A stretch of DNA of 62,262 bases from Bacillota bacterium. Its GTDB lineage: Bacteria; Bacillota; Clostridia; Christensenellales; UMGS416. Shown in pieces: positions 15,215-25,456 of this stretch (its first letter is position 1; each line of letters starts with the position of its first letter). Both the position numbers and the translations under genes were made by a program. The notes under the pieces were generated by a model that did no database searches, was not told where the DNA came from, and was given only the letters and a program-made list of their open reading frames with translations. The stretch covers positions 1 through 62,262 of the forward strand of contig JAEYRA010000148.1 of the NCBI GenBank assembly GCA_023409755.1, written 5' to 3'.

Positions 15215-17623
15215 ATGCTCTTTGAATACCGACAACGGGGGGCGGAGGCCGACCCCGCGGTGACGGCGGCGCTGGCGCAGGCATTGGAGGTGACGCCGGT
15301 GCTGGCCGGGCTGCTTGCCAGCCGTGGGGTGACGACCGAGGAGGAGGCACGGCGGTTCTTTGCCGCCGGGGCTGAGACCCTGCGCGACCCGCTGGGCTTG
15401 GCGGGCATGGGGCAGGCGGTGGAGCGCGTGCGCCTGGCCTTGGCAGCTGGGGAGCCCATCGTCGTCTACGGCGACTACGACGTGGACGGCGTGTGCGCCA
15501 CCTCCATCCTGGTCAGCTACCTGCGGGAGCAGGGCGGAGACGTGGCGTTCTACATCCCGTCCCGCCACACCGAGGGGTACGGCCTCAACCGCGCGGCCAT
15601 TGAGACGCTCACCGACCGGAAACTGCTCATCACCGTGGACTGCGGCGTCTCCAACCGGGAGGAGGTCGCCCACGCCCGCTCCCTTGGCATGGACGTCATC
15701 GTGACCGACCACCACGAGTGCCCGGAAGAACTGCCCGACTGCACGGCGGTCATCAACCCCAAGCGGCCCGGGCAGGACTATGGCTTTTCGGGCTTGTGCG
15801 GGGCGGGGGTGGCCTTTCAGCTGGTGCGGGCGTTGGGCGGGCTGGAGGCGGCCCTTGCGCGGGTGGATCTGGCCGCGCTGGCCACGGTGGCCGACCTGGT
15901 GCCGTTGGTGGACGAGAACCGCGCGCTGGTGCGGTTGGGTCTCGCCAGCATGAACGCCGCGCCTCGACCAGGCGTCGCCGCGCTCATGGAGGTGGCGGGC
16001 CTCAATGGCCGGCCGCTCAAGGCCGGCAACATCGCCTTCGGCCTGGCCCCGCGCATCAACGCCGGCGGGCGGATGGACTACTCCCGCAAGTCGGTGGAGA
16101 TGATGCTGACCGACGACGCCGAGGCCGCCCGCGCCACTGCCCAGGAGCTTGACGACGACAATCGCGACCGACTGGCAGTGGAGGACGCCATGCTGCGGGA
16201 GGCCGTGGACATGGTGGAGCGGGACTACGACTTCGCCGGCCGGCGGGCCATCGTGCTCTGCCAGCCCCACTGGAACACCGGCGTCACCGGCATCGTGGCG
16301 GCGCGGCTGGTGGAGCGGTATAGCCGGCCCACGATCCTCTTTGGCGCAGGGGAGGGGGCCTGCTATGGCTCAGGCCGCAGCGTCCCCGGCGTGCACCTCT
16401 ACCGGGCGCTGCTGGCCTGCTCGCGGTTCTTCCTGCGTTTCGGCGGGCACGAGCAAGCCGCCGGCTGCGCCCTGGTGGAGGAGAACCTTGACGCCTTCCG
16501 TGACGCGCTGGACGAGCACCTGCGGGGGGCCTGCCCGCAGGAGGTGTTCCTGCCCAGCCGGGCATACGACCGGGATTTGGAGCTCACCGAGGTGGGTCTG
16601 GCCCTGGCGCGGGAGCTGGAACAGATGGAGCCCACGGGCTTTGGCAACCCCAAGCCGGTGTTTCTGCTGCGGCAGGCCCCCCTTTCGGGCCTCTCACGCA
16701 CGCGGGATGGAAAACACCTGCGCATGCGCTTTGGCGGGGGTGACGGACTGGAGGGCATCGCCTTCCGGCAGGGCGACAGCTTCGACATGCTGAACCGGTC
16801 GCCGGCCTGCGATGCGCTGGTGGTGCCGGATGTCAATGAGTTCCGCGGGGTGCAGCGGGTGCAGGCCCAGGTGGAGCACCTGCGTCCCCCGCAGGACGAG
16901 GCCTTTGCCCGGGCGGTGGTGGCCGGGGCCGGTGCGGCGGTGCAGCGTGCCCTGTGCGCCGGCGGCGATGACGTACCCGCTGCCGGTGCTGCGTGCGTTC
17001 CCTGGCAGCAGGGGATGGGGGAACTCATCGCTGCCCTGCAGGAGAGCCCCTGGGGCACACTGGTGCTCTGCCGCACCCAAAGCAGCGCTGCTGCGGTGCT
17101 GGATGGCTTGGCAGCGGCTGGCTGCCTTGGGCGTGTCTACGTGGGGGAGGGCATTGCCCCCCAGGCCCGCCGGCGGGAGAATGCCATCGTCCTCGCCCCC
17201 GACGTCACTCGCCTGCCCCTCCATCAGTTTGGCCGCATCTACCTGCCCGACGGGCCGTTGGCCCTGCCGCTGGCGGGGCAATTGAATAATGACGGCCGCT
17301 GCATTATAATGAACGATAACCATAAATCCGGTCGGCTGGCGGAGCTTTTCTGCCGGGAGGGATTGCTGGACGTGTACCGCCGCATGCAAACAGCGCTGCG
17401 GGCCGGCAAAGGACCTGACGGCCCCGCTGACTGGGACTGGCTGGGGGCTGAGGGCCCCACCGGCTGGGCGGCGGAGGTGGCCGCGCGGGTCTTCCAGGAA
17501 CTGGGGTTGCTTGCGGCCCTCGACCGTGCGCCGTGGCTTGCCGTTCCCCCACGAGGGGAGCGAACCGATCTCTTATTGAGTGCCATTTACAGGCGGGTCA
17601 CCGCCTGCCTGACGGAGGTGTAG
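15215..17623 (+). CDS. recJ: Single-stranded-DNA-specific exonuclease RecJ
   Basis: An 802-residue DHH-family nuclease that degrades single-stranded DNA 5' to 3' in recombination and repair. The catalytic motifs are intact: VVYGDYDVDGVCATSIL (motif I), LITVDCGVSN, DVIVTDHHE (DHH) and, in the DHHA1 domain, FGGHEQAAGCALVEENL. The core covers roughly residues 45-560. The C-terminal 240 residues form the extra domain seen in long clostridial RecJ proteins. It opens a compact unit with apt, rel, dtd, an MBL hydrolase and hemZ. Confidence 0.95.
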   Translation: MLFEYRQRGAEADPAVTAALAQALEVTPVLAGLLASRGVTTEEEARRFFAAGAETLRDPLGLAGMGQAVERVRLALAAGEPIVVYGDYDVDGVCATSILVSYLREQGGDVAFYIPSRHTEGYGLNRAAIETLTDRKLLITVDCGVSNREEVAHARSLGMDVIVTDHHECPEELPDCTAVINPKRPGQDYGFSGLCGAGVAFQLVRALGGLEAALARVDLAALATVADLVPLVDENRALVRLGLASMNAAPRPGVAALMEVAGLNGRPLKAGNIAFGLAPRINAGGRMDYSRKSVEMMLTDDAEAARATAQELDDDNRDRLAVEDAMLREAVDMVERDYDFAGRRAIVLCQPHWNTGVTGIVAARLVERYSRPTILFGAGEGACYGSGRSVPGVHLYRALLACSRFFLRFGGHEQAAGCALVEENLDAFRDALDEHLRGACPQEVFLPSRAYDRDLELTEVGLALARELEQMEPTGFGNPKPVFLLRQAPLSGLSRTRDGKHLRMRFGGGDGLEGIAFRQGDSFDMLNRSPACDALVVPDVNEFRGVQRVQAQVEHLRPPQDEAFARAVVAGAGAAVQRALCAGGDDVPAAGAACVPWQQGMGELIAALQESPWGTLVLCRTQSSAAAVLDGLAAAGCLGRVYVGEGIAPQARRRENAIVLAPDVTRLPLHQFGRIYLPDGPLALPLAGQLNNDGRCIIMNDNHKSGRLAELFCREGLLDVYRRMQTALRAGKGPDGPADWDWLGAEGPTGWAAEVAARVFQELGLLAALDRAPWLAVPPRGERTDLLLSAIYRRVTACLTEV

Positions 17624-17626
17624 CAG

Positions 17627-18142
17627 ATGAACCTGAAGGACAAGGTGCGGGTCATCCCCGACTTCCCGATGCCGGGCATCCGGTACCGGGACATCACGAC
17701 GCTCTTGAAAGACGGCGAGGCGTATGCCGAGTTGCTGGAGCGTATGTACGAGCACTTGAAGGACCGGGGCGTTGCGCTCATTGCCGGGCCGGAGGCCCGC
17801 GGCTATGTCATTGGCGCGCCGTTGGCCTATATGCTGCGGGCCGGCTTTGTGCCGGTGCGACGCCCCGGCCGCCTACCTGCTGAGGTGTTCCGCTATGAGT
17901 ACCAGATCGAGCAGGGGCGCAGCGATACACTGGAAGTGCACCGCGACGCCATCCTGCCCGGGCAGAAGGTGGTGGTGGTGGACGACCTGCTTGCCACCGG
18001 CAGCACGGCGCTGGCCACCTGCCAGCTGCTGCAGCGCATGGGGGCGGAGATCGTATCGGTCTGCTTCGCCATGGAAATGACGATGTACTCCGGTAGGGAG
18101 ATCCTCTCGGACTACGAGGTGTTCTCGGCGATCAAATTCTAG
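17627..18142 (+). CDS. apt: Adenine phosphoribosyltransferase
   Basis: A 171-residue purine salvage enzyme that makes AMP from adenine and PRPP. The PRPP-binding loop VVVVDDLLATGSTALA is at about residues 118-133. The N-terminal block VIPDFPMPGIRYRDIT and the segment IAGPEARGYVIGAPLAYML are typical of Apt; ARGY is the adenine-specific signature. It begins 4 nt after recJ, an order (recJ-apt-rel) common in Clostridia. The 106 nt between it and rel show no clear signal. Confidence 0.95.
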   Translation: MNLKDKVRVIPDFPMPGIRYRDITTLLKDGEAYAELLERMYEHLKDRGVALIAGPEARGYVIGAPLAYMLRAGFVPVRRPGRLPAEVFRYEYQIEQGRSDTLEVHRDAILPGQKVVVVDDLLATGSTALATCQLLQRMGAEIVSVCFAMEMTMYSGREILSDYEVFSAIKF

Positions 18143-18248
18143 GGATCAACGGGCAGGAACTGTGAGCCGTGGCGTGAGACGCGTGATGGCCGGGCAGTTC
18201 ATTTGGCCCGGCACGGTGACCGCCGGATGACCGGCCAGAGGTGACAGT

Positions 18249-20405
18249 TTGCATGGCTTTCTGGAAAAACTGAAGAGCGGCAATTATCAACGGCTGGACG
18301 CTGGCCTCATTGAGAAGGCCTACGCCTATGCTGAGGCTGCCCATCGGGGGCAGGAGCGCCAATCCGGCGAGCCGTACTTCACCCACCCCTGTGCCGTGGC
18401 TGTCATCCTCATGGACATGGACATGGACACCCAGACCATCGTGTCGGCGCTGCTCCATGACGTGGTGGAGGATACCCCCACCACCCTTGATGAAGTGCGC
18501 ACCGCCTTCGGGTCGGAGGTCGCTCTCATCGTCGATGGCCTGACCAAGATCAGCAAGGTGGAATACGCCAGCAGCGAGGAGCGCAAGGCCGAGAGCATCC
18601 GTAAGATGCTGCTGGCCATGAGCGAGGACATCCGTGTCATCCTCATCAAGCTTGCCGACCGCCTGCACAACATGCGAACCCTGGACGCGGTGCCGAGGGA
18701 GAAACAGCTCGCCGTGGCGCGGGAGACGCAGGATATCTACGCCCCGCTGGCGCACCGGCTTGGTATCTTCCGCATCAAGATTGAGTTGGAGGACCTGGCT
18801 CTCAAGTACCTCGACCCCGAAGGGTTTGAGCAAGTCGTCGCCAGTGTTAACGACAACCGCTATGCCCGCCACGACGAGATCAACACCATCATCGAGCAGA
18901 TTCAGGAGCGGCTGAAGGACGCGGGCATTGAGGCTCACATCGAAGGGCGCCTCAAGCATTACGCCAGCATCTACCGCAAGATGAAGCAGCAGCACAAGTC
19001 CATCGAGCAGATCTACGACCTCGTCGCGGTGCGTGTCATCGTGGAGTCGGTCAAGGACTGCTACGGCGTGCTGGGCCTGCTGCACACCATGTGGCGGCCT
19101 CTGCCCGGGCGCTTTAAGGACTACATTGCCGTACCCAAGGCGAACCTCTACCAGAGCCTGCACACCACGCTCATCGGGCGGGGCGGCATGCCGTTTGAGG
19201 CGCAGATTCGCACCTGGGACATGCACCGCACGGCGGAATACGGCATCGCGGCCCACTGGAAGTACAAGGAGAACGCCGGGGAAAGCACGCTTGACAACAA
19301 GCTTGCGTGGCTGCGGCAGATTCTGGAGTGGCAGAACGAGACCAAGGATGCCCAGGAGTTCATGGACACCCTGAAGGTGGACCTCTTCAATACCGAGGTA
19401 TTTGTCTTCACCCCCAAGGGAGACGTCGTTGACCTGCCACGGGGTGCCACGCCCATTGACTTCGCCTATATGATCCACTCAGCCGTCGGCAACAAGTGCG
19501 TCGGTGCCAAGATCAACGGGAAACTGACGAACCTCAACGTGGAGCTTAAAACTGGTGACATTGTGGAGATCATCACCTCCAACACCAGCCGGGGCCCCAG
19601 CCGCGACTGGCTCAACGTCGTCCGGACCCCTCAAGCCCGCAATAAGATTCGCACCTGGTTCAAGAAGGAATACAAGGACGAGAACATCGAAAAGGGCCAG
19701 GATATGCTGGAGGAAGCCGCCAAGCGCACCGGCTTGTCCCTGCCCGAGCTTTGCCGGCCTGAGTGGCTGCAAAAGGTCTTTAAAAAATTCACCCTGGGCT
19801 CGGTGGAGGACATGTATGCCGCCGTGGGGTATGGCGGCATCTCCACCGGGCAGGTGATGCAGCGCCTGCTGGCGGAGTACAACCGCGAGCAGAAGGCCCG
19901 CCAGATTCGCCAGCAGGAAGCCCAACAGGCCGAGAGCAAGCCCGCCCGGCGTGACACTGCCAGCCGCGGTGTCATCGTAAAGGGGCACAAGGGGATGCTG
20001 GTGCGCTTCGCCCAGTGCTGCAACCCCGTGCCGCACGACGACATCATCGGTTTCATCACCCGGGGCCGCGGCGTGTCCGTACACCGGAGGGACTGCACCA
20101 ACGTCTTCGACATCTCCAACGACCCCAGCCGCTTCATCGAGGTGAGCTGGGAGGACGACGCGTCCTCGGCCTACCGTGCGCGGCTGCAGCTGGCGGCCTA
20201 TGACCGGCCCGGCCTTATTGTGGATATTTACAAGGTCATTGACGGCCAGAGCGCCAGTCTCGTGGAGATCAACGTGAAGGTTAGCGCCAAGGGTGTGGCC
20301 AACATGGCCATGCTCGTGCAGATCAAGGACAAGACCCAGCTCGAGTCGCTCATCAAGGGCTTCCGCAAGATGCCGGAGATGATCGACGTCTACCGGGGGT
20401 CATGA
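18249..20405 (+). CDS. relA: Bifunctional (p)ppGpp synthetase/hydrolase
   Basis: A 718-residue RSH enzyme that makes and degrades the stringent-response alarmone. The N-terminal HD hydrolase domain is intact ([19 protein letters not shown]). The synthetase domain follows ([38 protein letters not shown]), then TGS ([21 protein letters not shown]), a zinc-finger-type segment ([17 protein letters not shown]) and a C-terminal ACT domain. The likely start is TTG at 18249, with AGAGGTG shortly before; the nearby ATG at 18253 is out of frame and soon stops. It overlaps the dtd start. Confidence 0.95.
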   Translation: MHGFLEKLKSGNYQRLDAGLIEKAYAYAEAAHRGQERQSGEPYFTHPCAVAVILMDMDMDTQTIVSALLHDVVEDTPTTLDEVRTAFGSEVALIVDGLTKISKVEYASSEERKAESIRKMLLAMSEDIRVILIKLADRLHNMRTLDAVPREKQLAVARETQDIYAPLAHRLGIFRIKIELEDLALKYLDPEGFEQVVASVNDNRYARHDEINTIIEQIQERLKDAGIEAHIEGRLKHYASIYRKMKQQHKSIEQIYDLVAVRVIVESVKDCYGVLGLLHTMWRPLPGRFKDYIAVPKANLYQSLHTTLIGRGGMPFEAQIRTWDMHRTAEYGIAAHWKYKENAGESTLDNKLAWLRQILEWQNETKDAQEFMDTLKVDLFNTEVFVFTPKGDVVDLPRGATPIDFAYMIHSAVGNKCVGAKINGKLTNLNVELKTGDIVEIITSNTSRGPSRDWLNVVRTPQARNKIRTWFKKEYKDENIEKGQDMLEEAAKRTGLSLPELCRPEWLQKVFKKFTLGSVEDMYAAVGYGGISTGQVMQRLLAEYNREQKARQIRQQEAQQAESKPARRDTASRGVIVKGHKGMLVRFAQCCNPVPHDDIIGFITRGRGVSVHRRDCTNVFDISNDPSRFIEVSWEDDASSAYRARLQLAAYDRPGLIVDIYKVIDGQSASLVEINVKVSAKGVANMAMLVQIKDKTQLESLIKGFRKMPEMIDVYRGS

Positions 20406-20854
20406 TGCGTGCGGTGGTGCAGCGCGTCACCGGCGCGCGGGTGGAAGTGGACGGCGTTGTCACCGGTGCCATCGGCCGGGGGTTCCTGGTGCTGCTAGGC
20501 GTGGAGCAGGGCGATGGCGAGGCGGACCTCGCCTACATTGTGAGCAAAATTGAGGGCCTTCGGGTTTTTGAGGACGACGGGGGCAAGATGAACCTTGCCC
20601 TGGCAGATGTGGGCGGTGCGGTGCTACTGGTGTCCCAGTTCACGCTGTGCGGCGACGCCCGCAAGGGCCGGCGGCCCAGCTTCTCCGCCGCCGCCGCGCC
20701 TGCTGACGGCGAACTCTGGTACCAGCGAGCCATCGAGGGCCTGCGTGCCGTGGGGCTGCCGGTGGAGACGGGCCGCTTCGGCGCTGATATGCAGGTGCAT
20801 CTTGTCAACGACGGCCCGGTCACATTGCTGCTCGATAGCAGGAGGTTGTTTTGA
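20405..20854 (+). CDS. dtd: D-aminoacyl-tRNA deacylase
   Basis: A 149-residue homodimeric enzyme that removes D-amino acids (and Gly from tRNA-Ala) from mischarged tRNA. Family marks are the start [17 protein letters not shown], the SQFTL motif ([11 protein letters not shown]) and the cross-subunit loop NDGPVT ([14 protein letters not shown], the usual NxGPVT). ATG at 20402 is also possible; 20405 matches the canonical N-terminus. Overlap with the rel stop shows translational coupling. Confidence 0.95.
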   Translation: MRAVVQRVTGARVEVDGVVTGAIGRGFLVLLGVEQGDGEADLAYIVSKIEGLRVFEDDGGKMNLALADVGGAVLLVSQFTLCGDARKGRRPSFSAAAAPADGELWYQRAIEGLRAVGLPVETGRFGADMQVHLVNDGPVTLLLDSRRLF

Positions 20855-21477
20855 ACCAACACCGCATTCAGATCTTCCCCACTGGCCGAATGGACGGCCG
20901 CAGCTATCTCATCGTCTGCCCCCACACCGGGCAGGCGGCCATTGTGGACCCCGACGTGAACGACGCAGCCCTGCTGGCCGCCGTGGCGCAGCAGGAGCTG
21001 GCGGTGCAATACGTCCTGTTGACCCATTGCCACTTCGACCACATGTCGTCGGCCGACCGCGTACGCGCAGCCACCGGCGCGCAGACGCTCATCCACCGGT
21101 TGGACGCGCCGGGCCTGGCAGACCCGCGGCTCAACATGTCGGTGATGGACGCCGAGCGCATCCATGGCCGGCAGGTGGACCGGATGCTGGAGGACGGCGA
21201 CCGGCTCCTCCTTGGCGAGGTGCCGGTGGAGGTGCTGCTGACGCCGGGCCACTCGCCGGGCAGTGTCTGCTACCGGGTGGGGGACGACCTGCTGACCGGT
21301 GACACGCTGTTCCGTGGTTCCTACGGTAACCCGAACTTCCCCGGCGGGCACCTGCCCACCCTGCGGCAGTCCTGCCTTGCACTCTTTGCGCTGCCCGACG
21401 AAGTGCGGGTCTATCCCGGTCACGGCGAGCCCACGACCATCGGGCAGGAAAAGCGCTCCAACCCCATTCTGTTATGA
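20851..21477 (+). CDS. Glyoxalase II-like MBL-fold hydrolase
   Basis: A 208-residue MBL-fold protein with the metal motif THCHFDHMS (HxHxDH), [18 protein letters not shown] and the final PGHGEPTT. The spacing and the GDTLF/PGHG pair match the YcbL/GloB-like group of thioester or persulfide-type hydrolases. The natural substrate is unknown. The start is TTG at 20851, overlapping the dtd TGA, with AGGAGG 6 nt upstream. The next gene starts inside its stop (ATGA), so it belongs to the recJ-hemZ unit. Confidence 0.85.
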   Translation: MNQHRIQIFPTGRMDGRSYLIVCPHTGQAAIVDPDVNDAALLAAVAQQELAVQYVLLTHCHFDHMSSADRVRAATGAQTLIHRLDAPGLADPRLNMSVMDAERIHGRQVDRMLEDGDRLLLGEVPVEVLLTPGHSPGSVCYRVGDDLLTGDTLFRGSYGNPNFPGGHLPTLRQSCLALFALPDEVRVYPGHGEPTTIGQEKRSNPILL

Positions 21478-22928
21478 TCGTACTGCGCACCAACCAACCG
21501 GAATTTGCCAATGACCTGGCCGACGTGGTGCGGCTTTTCTTTGGCATGGAGAAGATTGCTGACAGTGGCGAGGGGGACCTCACGCTGGAGCACTTTTTTT
21601 CGGATGAGGGTGACAACTGGCGGCAGAAGGTGATGCTGACAGCTGAAGGTGCCCCCACCATGCGGGAGGATGTGCGCCCCGCCATCCCTGCCGACGACCG
21701 CCTGCGGTGGGAGCGGCACCGCCGTCGCCACGCCAAGCTGACGCTCTATGCCCTGCTGCGGGATGTGACCGGCATCCACCCGCCTTGGGGGTCACTCACC
21801 GGCATCCGCCCCACCAAGGTCGCTCGTCAGCTCATCGACGAGGGGACCGCCCACGCTGGCGTGGCCGAGGCACTGGAGACGGTCTACGACGTGACCCCGC
21901 CCAAGGCTGCGTTGGTGGCCGACATCCTGCACGCCCAGCGCGATGTGTGGCGCTGGGGGCAGGAGGATGCCTTTGACGTCTACATCGGCATCCCATTCTG
22001 CCGCACCCGATGCCTGTACTGTTCCTTCTTCAGCGCTGATTTGCGCCGCCCCGGCCGGGTGTCGGCCTATGTTGCCGCGCTCCTGCGGGAGATTGACGCC
22101 CTGGGCCGGGCCATGGCGGGCCGGCACTGCCGGGCTGTCTATGTGGGCGGCGGCACGCCTACTTCCATTCCGCTCTGCGACCTCGAAGCCATCCTGACGG
22201 CGGCGAAGGCGGCCTTCCCGGGGGCGGGGGAATGGACGGTGGAAGCCGGCCGGCCCGATTGTGTCACCGCAGACACCTTTTCGCTGCTGGCGGGGCAGGG
22301 TGTGGGCCGGGTGTCCATCAACCCCCAGACGATGAACGACGCCACGCTTGCGGCCATCGGTCGCGACCACACCGCCTCCGACGTGCTGCGCGCTTATGAT
22401 GAGGCCCGTGCCGCCGGCATCCGTGAGGTCAACATGGACCTCATTGTGGGCCTGCCCGGTGAGGATGACGCCGCCATGGCCCGTACGCTCACGGCCCTGG
22501 AAAGGCTCGCCATGGACAACCTGACCGTCCACACCCTGGCCATCAAGCACTCCTCCCGGTTGAACGAGCGGTTGGCGGAGTACCCGCTGCCCGATGATGA
22601 CGAGGCCACCCGCATGCTGGAGCGCTGCCATGCCTTCGCGCGGGCGCAGGGGATGGAGCCCTATTATATGTATCGCCAGAAGTACATGCGGGGCAACCTG
22701 GAAAACGTGGGCTACGCCCTGCCAGGCCGGGCCTGCGTCTACAACGTGGACATGATGGAGGAGACCCACAACATCGTGGCACTGGGGGCCGGTGCGGTGT
22801 CCAAGCGCATGTTTTACGCCCAGACCCGGCACGAGCGGTATCCCAACCCCAAGAGCGTGGAACACTACTGCTCCCGGGTCGATGAGCTCATCGCCGGTAA
22901 AATTGCGTTTTTCGACCCTGCTCGCTGA
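21474..22928 (+). CDS. hemZ: HemZ-type radical SAM coproporphyrinogen dehydrogenase homologue
   Basis: A 484-residue radical SAM protein of the HemN/HemZ family. The cluster motif is CRTRCLYCSF (CxxxCxxC), at about residues 178-187, following DVYIGIPF. Further marks are VYVGGGTPTS, the SAM-site region MDLIVGLPGE and, near the C-terminus, YALPGRACVYNVDMMEE, typical of HemZ. The N-terminal 160 residues are the HemZ-specific domain. HemZ is named for coproporphyrinogen oxidation, but in anaerobes lacking haem synthesis such proteins may do something else; no other haem genes occur here. The start overlaps the preceding stop (ATGA). Confidence 0.88.
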   Translation: MIVLRTNQPEFANDLADVVRLFFGMEKIADSGEGDLTLEHFFSDEGDNWRQKVMLTAEGAPTMREDVRPAIPADDRLRWERHRRRHAKLTLYALLRDVTGIHPPWGSLTGIRPTKVARQLIDEGTAHAGVAEALETVYDVTPPKAALVADILHAQRDVWRWGQEDAFDVYIGIPFCRTRCLYCSFFSADLRRPGRVSAYVAALLREIDALGRAMAGRHCRAVYVGGGTPTSIPLCDLEAILTAAKAAFPGAGEWTVEAGRPDCVTADTFSLLAGQGVGRVSINPQTMNDATLAAIGRDHTASDVLRAYDEARAAGIREVNMDLIVGLPGEDDAAMARTLTALERLAMDNLTVHTLAIKHSSRLNERLAEYPLPDDDEATRMLERCHAFARAQGMEPYYMYRQKYMRGNLENVGYALPGRACVYNVDMMEETHNIVALGAGAVSKRMFYAQTRHERYPNPKSVEHYCSRVDELIAGKIAFFDPAR

Positions 22929-22945
22929 CCTCGTGTGGAAATCCA

Positions 22946-22974
22946 TTGCCAGTCCCGCTTCATTGTGGTAAAAT
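22946..22974 (+). promoter_or_regulatory. sigma-A promoter for cggR and the glycolytic genes
   Basis: TTGCCA at 22946-22951, a 17-nt spacer and TAAAAT at 22969-22974. Confidence 0.75.
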
Positions 22975-22978
22975 CTGC

Positions 22979-23021
22979 GTTGGGACGCGAGGGCCGATGC
23001 GGGCCAAATCTGTCCCACAAG
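22979..23021 (+). promoter_or_regulatory. Putative CggR operator
   Basis: Directly after the -10 box lie TTGGGAC (22979-22985) and GTCCCACAA (about 23012-23020), an inverted pair, with CGGGCC in between (about 23000-23005) followed by AAATCTGTC. Bacillus CggR binds CGGGAC-N6-TGTC repeats just downstream of its promoter, so position and half-sites fit autorepression. Exact half-site spacing differs from Bacillus. Confidence 0.5.
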
Positions 23022-23032
23022 GGGGCTGGGCG

Positions 23033-24061
23033 GTGAACGCAGTGTTGTCTATGTTCCGACGCCTGGTGCCTGAGATGGTCGACACCGCCCGCACCCGGTT
23101 TGAAATGCTGGAGGCTGTGGCGCTGATGGCCCCGGTGGGCCGGCGGGCGCTGGCCGTCCACCTGGACTTGCCCGAGCGTACCGTGCGCGGCGAGGCCGAA
23201 CACATGAAGGAGCTGGGGCTCATCCGCTTTGCGCCCGATGGCATGCACCTGACCGACGAGGGCAACGAGGTGCTGGGTGAGTTGCGGTCTCGCATGGACT
23301 TGCTCTTTGCCGAGCCGCTGGCCGACCGCATCCGTCAGGAGACGGGCATTGCTTCGGTCATGGTTGTCGCCGGGGATTCGGTGGTGGATGAGGTCTGCCG
23401 CCGGGCGCTCTACCGAAAAACGGTACAGTACCTCACGACGGTGCTGCGGGATGGCATGACGCTGGCGGTTGTGGGCGGCTCCACGATGGCCGGGGTGGCC
23501 GCCCAGACCCAGACCGACGGACAGGGCTTGCCCAACCTCTTGGTGGTGCCGGCCCGCGGCGGCCTGGGGGAGGAAATGGAGATCCAGGCCAACACCGTGG
23601 CCGCGCGGCTGGCGCAGGGCTTCCGGGCCCGCCACCGGCTGCTGCACTGGCCCGACGACATGCCGGCCGAGGCCATCCCCGCGGGGGATAGCCGGCTGAC
23701 CCAGTGGCTGGCCAGCGTGCGCAACGCGGACGTGCTGCTCTTTGGCGTGGGGCGTGCCGACCAAATGGTGCGTAGGCGCAACCTGCCGCCCGACGTCGCC
23801 GGGCGCATCCGCGCGGGCGGTGCGGCGGCGGAGGCATTGGGTTACTACTTTGACCGACAGGGCGGCGTGGTCTACGCCGCCAGCGGGCTGGGGTTGGCGC
23901 TCAACCAGTTCATGGGTATCCGGCGTCGCATCCTGGTCGCCGGCGGGGCTGAGAAGGCCGAGGCCGTGCTGGCGGTGGCCCGTGGCTGCCGGCCCACGGC
24001 CATCATATTGGACGAGACGGCGGCGGCTGGCATCTGCGTGCTGCTGGACTCCCAGGCCTGA
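23033..24061 (+). CDS. cggR: Central glycolytic genes regulator, SorC/CggR family
   Basis: A 342-residue repressor. The N-terminal helix-turn-helix covers about residues 20-75 (MAPVGRRALAVHLDLPERTVRGEAEHM is the core). The C-terminal sugar-phosphate-binding domain has the SorC family marks LAVVGGSTMAGVA, PARGGLGEEMEIQANTVAA, FGVGRAD and LDETAAAGIC. In Bacillus, fructose-1,6-bisphosphate releases CggR from DNA and derepresses gap-pgk-tpi-pgm-eno. Here cggR is followed by pgk, tpiA and gpmI, with gap missing from the usual second place. The GTG at 23033 has AAGGGGG 7 nt before it; upstream in-frame codons lie in the promoter. Confidence 0.92.
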   Translation: MNAVLSMFRRLVPEMVDTARTRFEMLEAVALMAPVGRRALAVHLDLPERTVRGEAEHMKELGLIRFAPDGMHLTDEGNEVLGELRSRMDLLFAEPLADRIRQETGIASVMVVAGDSVVDEVCRRALYRKTVQYLTTVLRDGMTLAVVGGSTMAGVAAQTQTDGQGLPNLLVVPARGGLGEEMEIQANTVAARLAQGFRARHRLLHWPDDMPAEAIPAGDSRLTQWLASVRNADVLLFGVGRADQMVRRRNLPPDVAGRIRAGGAAAEALGYYFDRQGGVVYAASGLGLALNQFMGIRRRILVAGGAEKAEAVLAVARGCRPTAIILDETAAAGICVLLDSQA

Positions 24062-24128
24062 CAGGCCATCATTGCATGGGGCATTACAGGCTTTGCCTGA
24101 TCAATTCTGACAAGGAGTGAATGGGACC

Positions 24129-25319
24129 ATGGCATTGAACAAAAAGACGATTGAGAACATCGACGTGAAGGGCAAGCGGGTCCTGGCCCGTGTGGACTTC
24201 AACGTGCCGCAGAACGAAAAGGGTGAAATCACCGACGACAACCGCATTCGCGGCGCGCTGCCGACGATTGAGTACCTTTTGAGCCATGGCGCCAAGCTCA
24301 TCCTGTGCACGCACCTGGGCCGCCCGAAGGCCAAGGTTGACCCGGCTTTCACCCTGAAGCCCTGCGCGGAGCGCCTCAGCGCCCTGCTCGGCAAGCCCGT
24401 GGCGCTGGCCGCTGACGTGGTTGGCCCCGACGCCCAGGCCAAGGCTGCCGCCCTCGGAGAGGGTGAGGTCATGATGCTCGAAAACGTGCGCTTTGAGGCT
24501 GGTGAGGAGAAGAACGACCCGGAACTCTCCAAGCAGCTCGCCGCGCTGGCAGATATCTACGTCAACGATGCCTTCGGCACCGCCCACCGCGCCCATGCCT
24601 CCACCGCTGGTGTGGCGGCCTACCTGCCCGCCGTGGCCGGTTTCCTCATGAAGAAGGAAATCGAGATCATGGGTGACGCGCTGGAAAACCCGCAGCGGCC
24701 CTTTGTCGCCATACTGGGCGGCGCCAAGGTGAAGGACAAGATCGGCGTTGTGGCCAACCTGTTGGAGAAGGTCGACACCCTGATCATCGGCGGCGGCATG
24801 GCCTACACCTTCCAGAAGGCGTTGGGCGGCACCATCGGCAAGTCTCTGCTCGATGAGTCCCGCATCGAATATGCCAAGGAAGTGATGGCAACGGCGGAGA
24901 AGAAGGGCATTAAGCTTCTGCTCCCCATCGATAACGAAGCGTCCCAGGAGTTCAGCAACGACGGCCTGCGCGCCACCTTCCACAGCCGGGAGATTCCCGA
25001 TGGCTGGGAGGGCATGGACATCGGTCCCGACACCCAGCGCATTTTTGTGGAGGAAGTTAAGAAGGCCCGCACCATCATTTGGAATGGCACGATGGGCGTC
25101 AATGAGTTCTCCCACTTCGCCCACGGCTCCCGCGTGGTGGCGGAAGCCATGGCCAACAACCCCGGCGTGACCATCGTGGGCGGCGGCGACACCGCGGCGG
25201 CTGTGGAGAGCTTCGGCCTAGCCGATAAGATGACCCACGTCTCCACTGGCGGCGGCGCGTCGCTGGAGTTCCTGGAAGGCCTGGAGCTGCCCGGTGTGGC
25301 GGCGCTCAACAACAAGTAA
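24129..25319 (+). CDS. pgk: Phosphoglycerate kinase
   Basis: A 396-residue glycolytic kinase (1,3-bisphosphoglycerate + ADP to 3-phosphoglycerate + ATP). Signatures are [19 protein letters not shown] near the N-terminus, the substrate block [34 protein letters not shown], and the nucleotide-site region NGTMGVNEF with [10 protein letters not shown] near the C-terminus. All key residues are present and the length is standard. The ATG at 24129 is favoured; AAGGAG lies about 11 nt upstream, a slightly long spacing, with an in-frame GTG at 24117 as alternative. Confidence 0.97.
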   Translation: MALNKKTIENIDVKGKRVLARVDFNVPQNEKGEITDDNRIRGALPTIEYLLSHGAKLILCTHLGRPKAKVDPAFTLKPCAERLSALLGKPVALAADVVGPDAQAKAAALGEGEVMMLENVRFEAGEEKNDPELSKQLAALADIYVNDAFGTAHRAHASTAGVAAYLPAVAGFLMKKEIEIMGDALENPQRPFVAILGGAKVKDKIGVVANLLEKVDTLIIGGGMAYTFQKALGGTIGKSLLDESRIEYAKEVMATAEKKGIKLLLPIDNEASQEFSNDGLRATFHSREIPDGWEGMDIGPDTQRIFVEEVKKARTIIWNGTMGVNEFSHFAHGSRVVAEAMANNPGVTIVGGGDTAAAVESFGLADKMTHVSTGGGASLEFLEGLELPGVAALNNK

Positions 25320-25326
25320 TTGCCCA

Positions 25327-25360
25327 CGGGGCCGAACCAGTGGTTCGGCCCCGGGCTTGT
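25327..25360 (+). terminator. Hairpin terminator after pgk
   Basis: A perfect 12-bp stem (25327-25338 with 25342-25353) with a 3-nt loop, followed by GGCTTGTTT. The T-tract is weak but the stem is very stable; likely partial termination before the tpiA promoter. Confidence 0.7.
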
Positions 25361-25371
25361 TTCCCCCAACC

Positions 25372-25400
25372 TTGCCTTTGGGCAGGCGGGGGCGTATGAT
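25372..25400 (+). promoter_or_regulatory. sigma-A promoter for tpiA
   Basis: TTGCCT at 25372-25377, a 17-nt spacer and TATGAT at 25395-25400. It allows tpiA-gpmI expression separate from cggR-pgk. Confidence 0.65.
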
Positions 25401-25411
25401 GAGGAAAGCAG

Positions 25412-25440
25412 AGCGACGCCCGGCAAGCGGGCCGCTTTTT
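25412..25440 (+). promoter_or_regulatory. Terminator-like hairpin in the tpiA leader
   Basis: AGCG/CGCT (25412-25415 with 25433-25436) continues, across a two-base bulge, into GCCCG/CGGGC (25418-25422 with 25428-25432). The loop is GCAAG, followed by TTTT (25437-25440). It ends 4 nt before the GAGGAG ribosome binding site, so it could attenuate transcription or occlude translation. Confidence 0.5.
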
Positions 25441-25456
25441 GATGAGGAGTACGAAC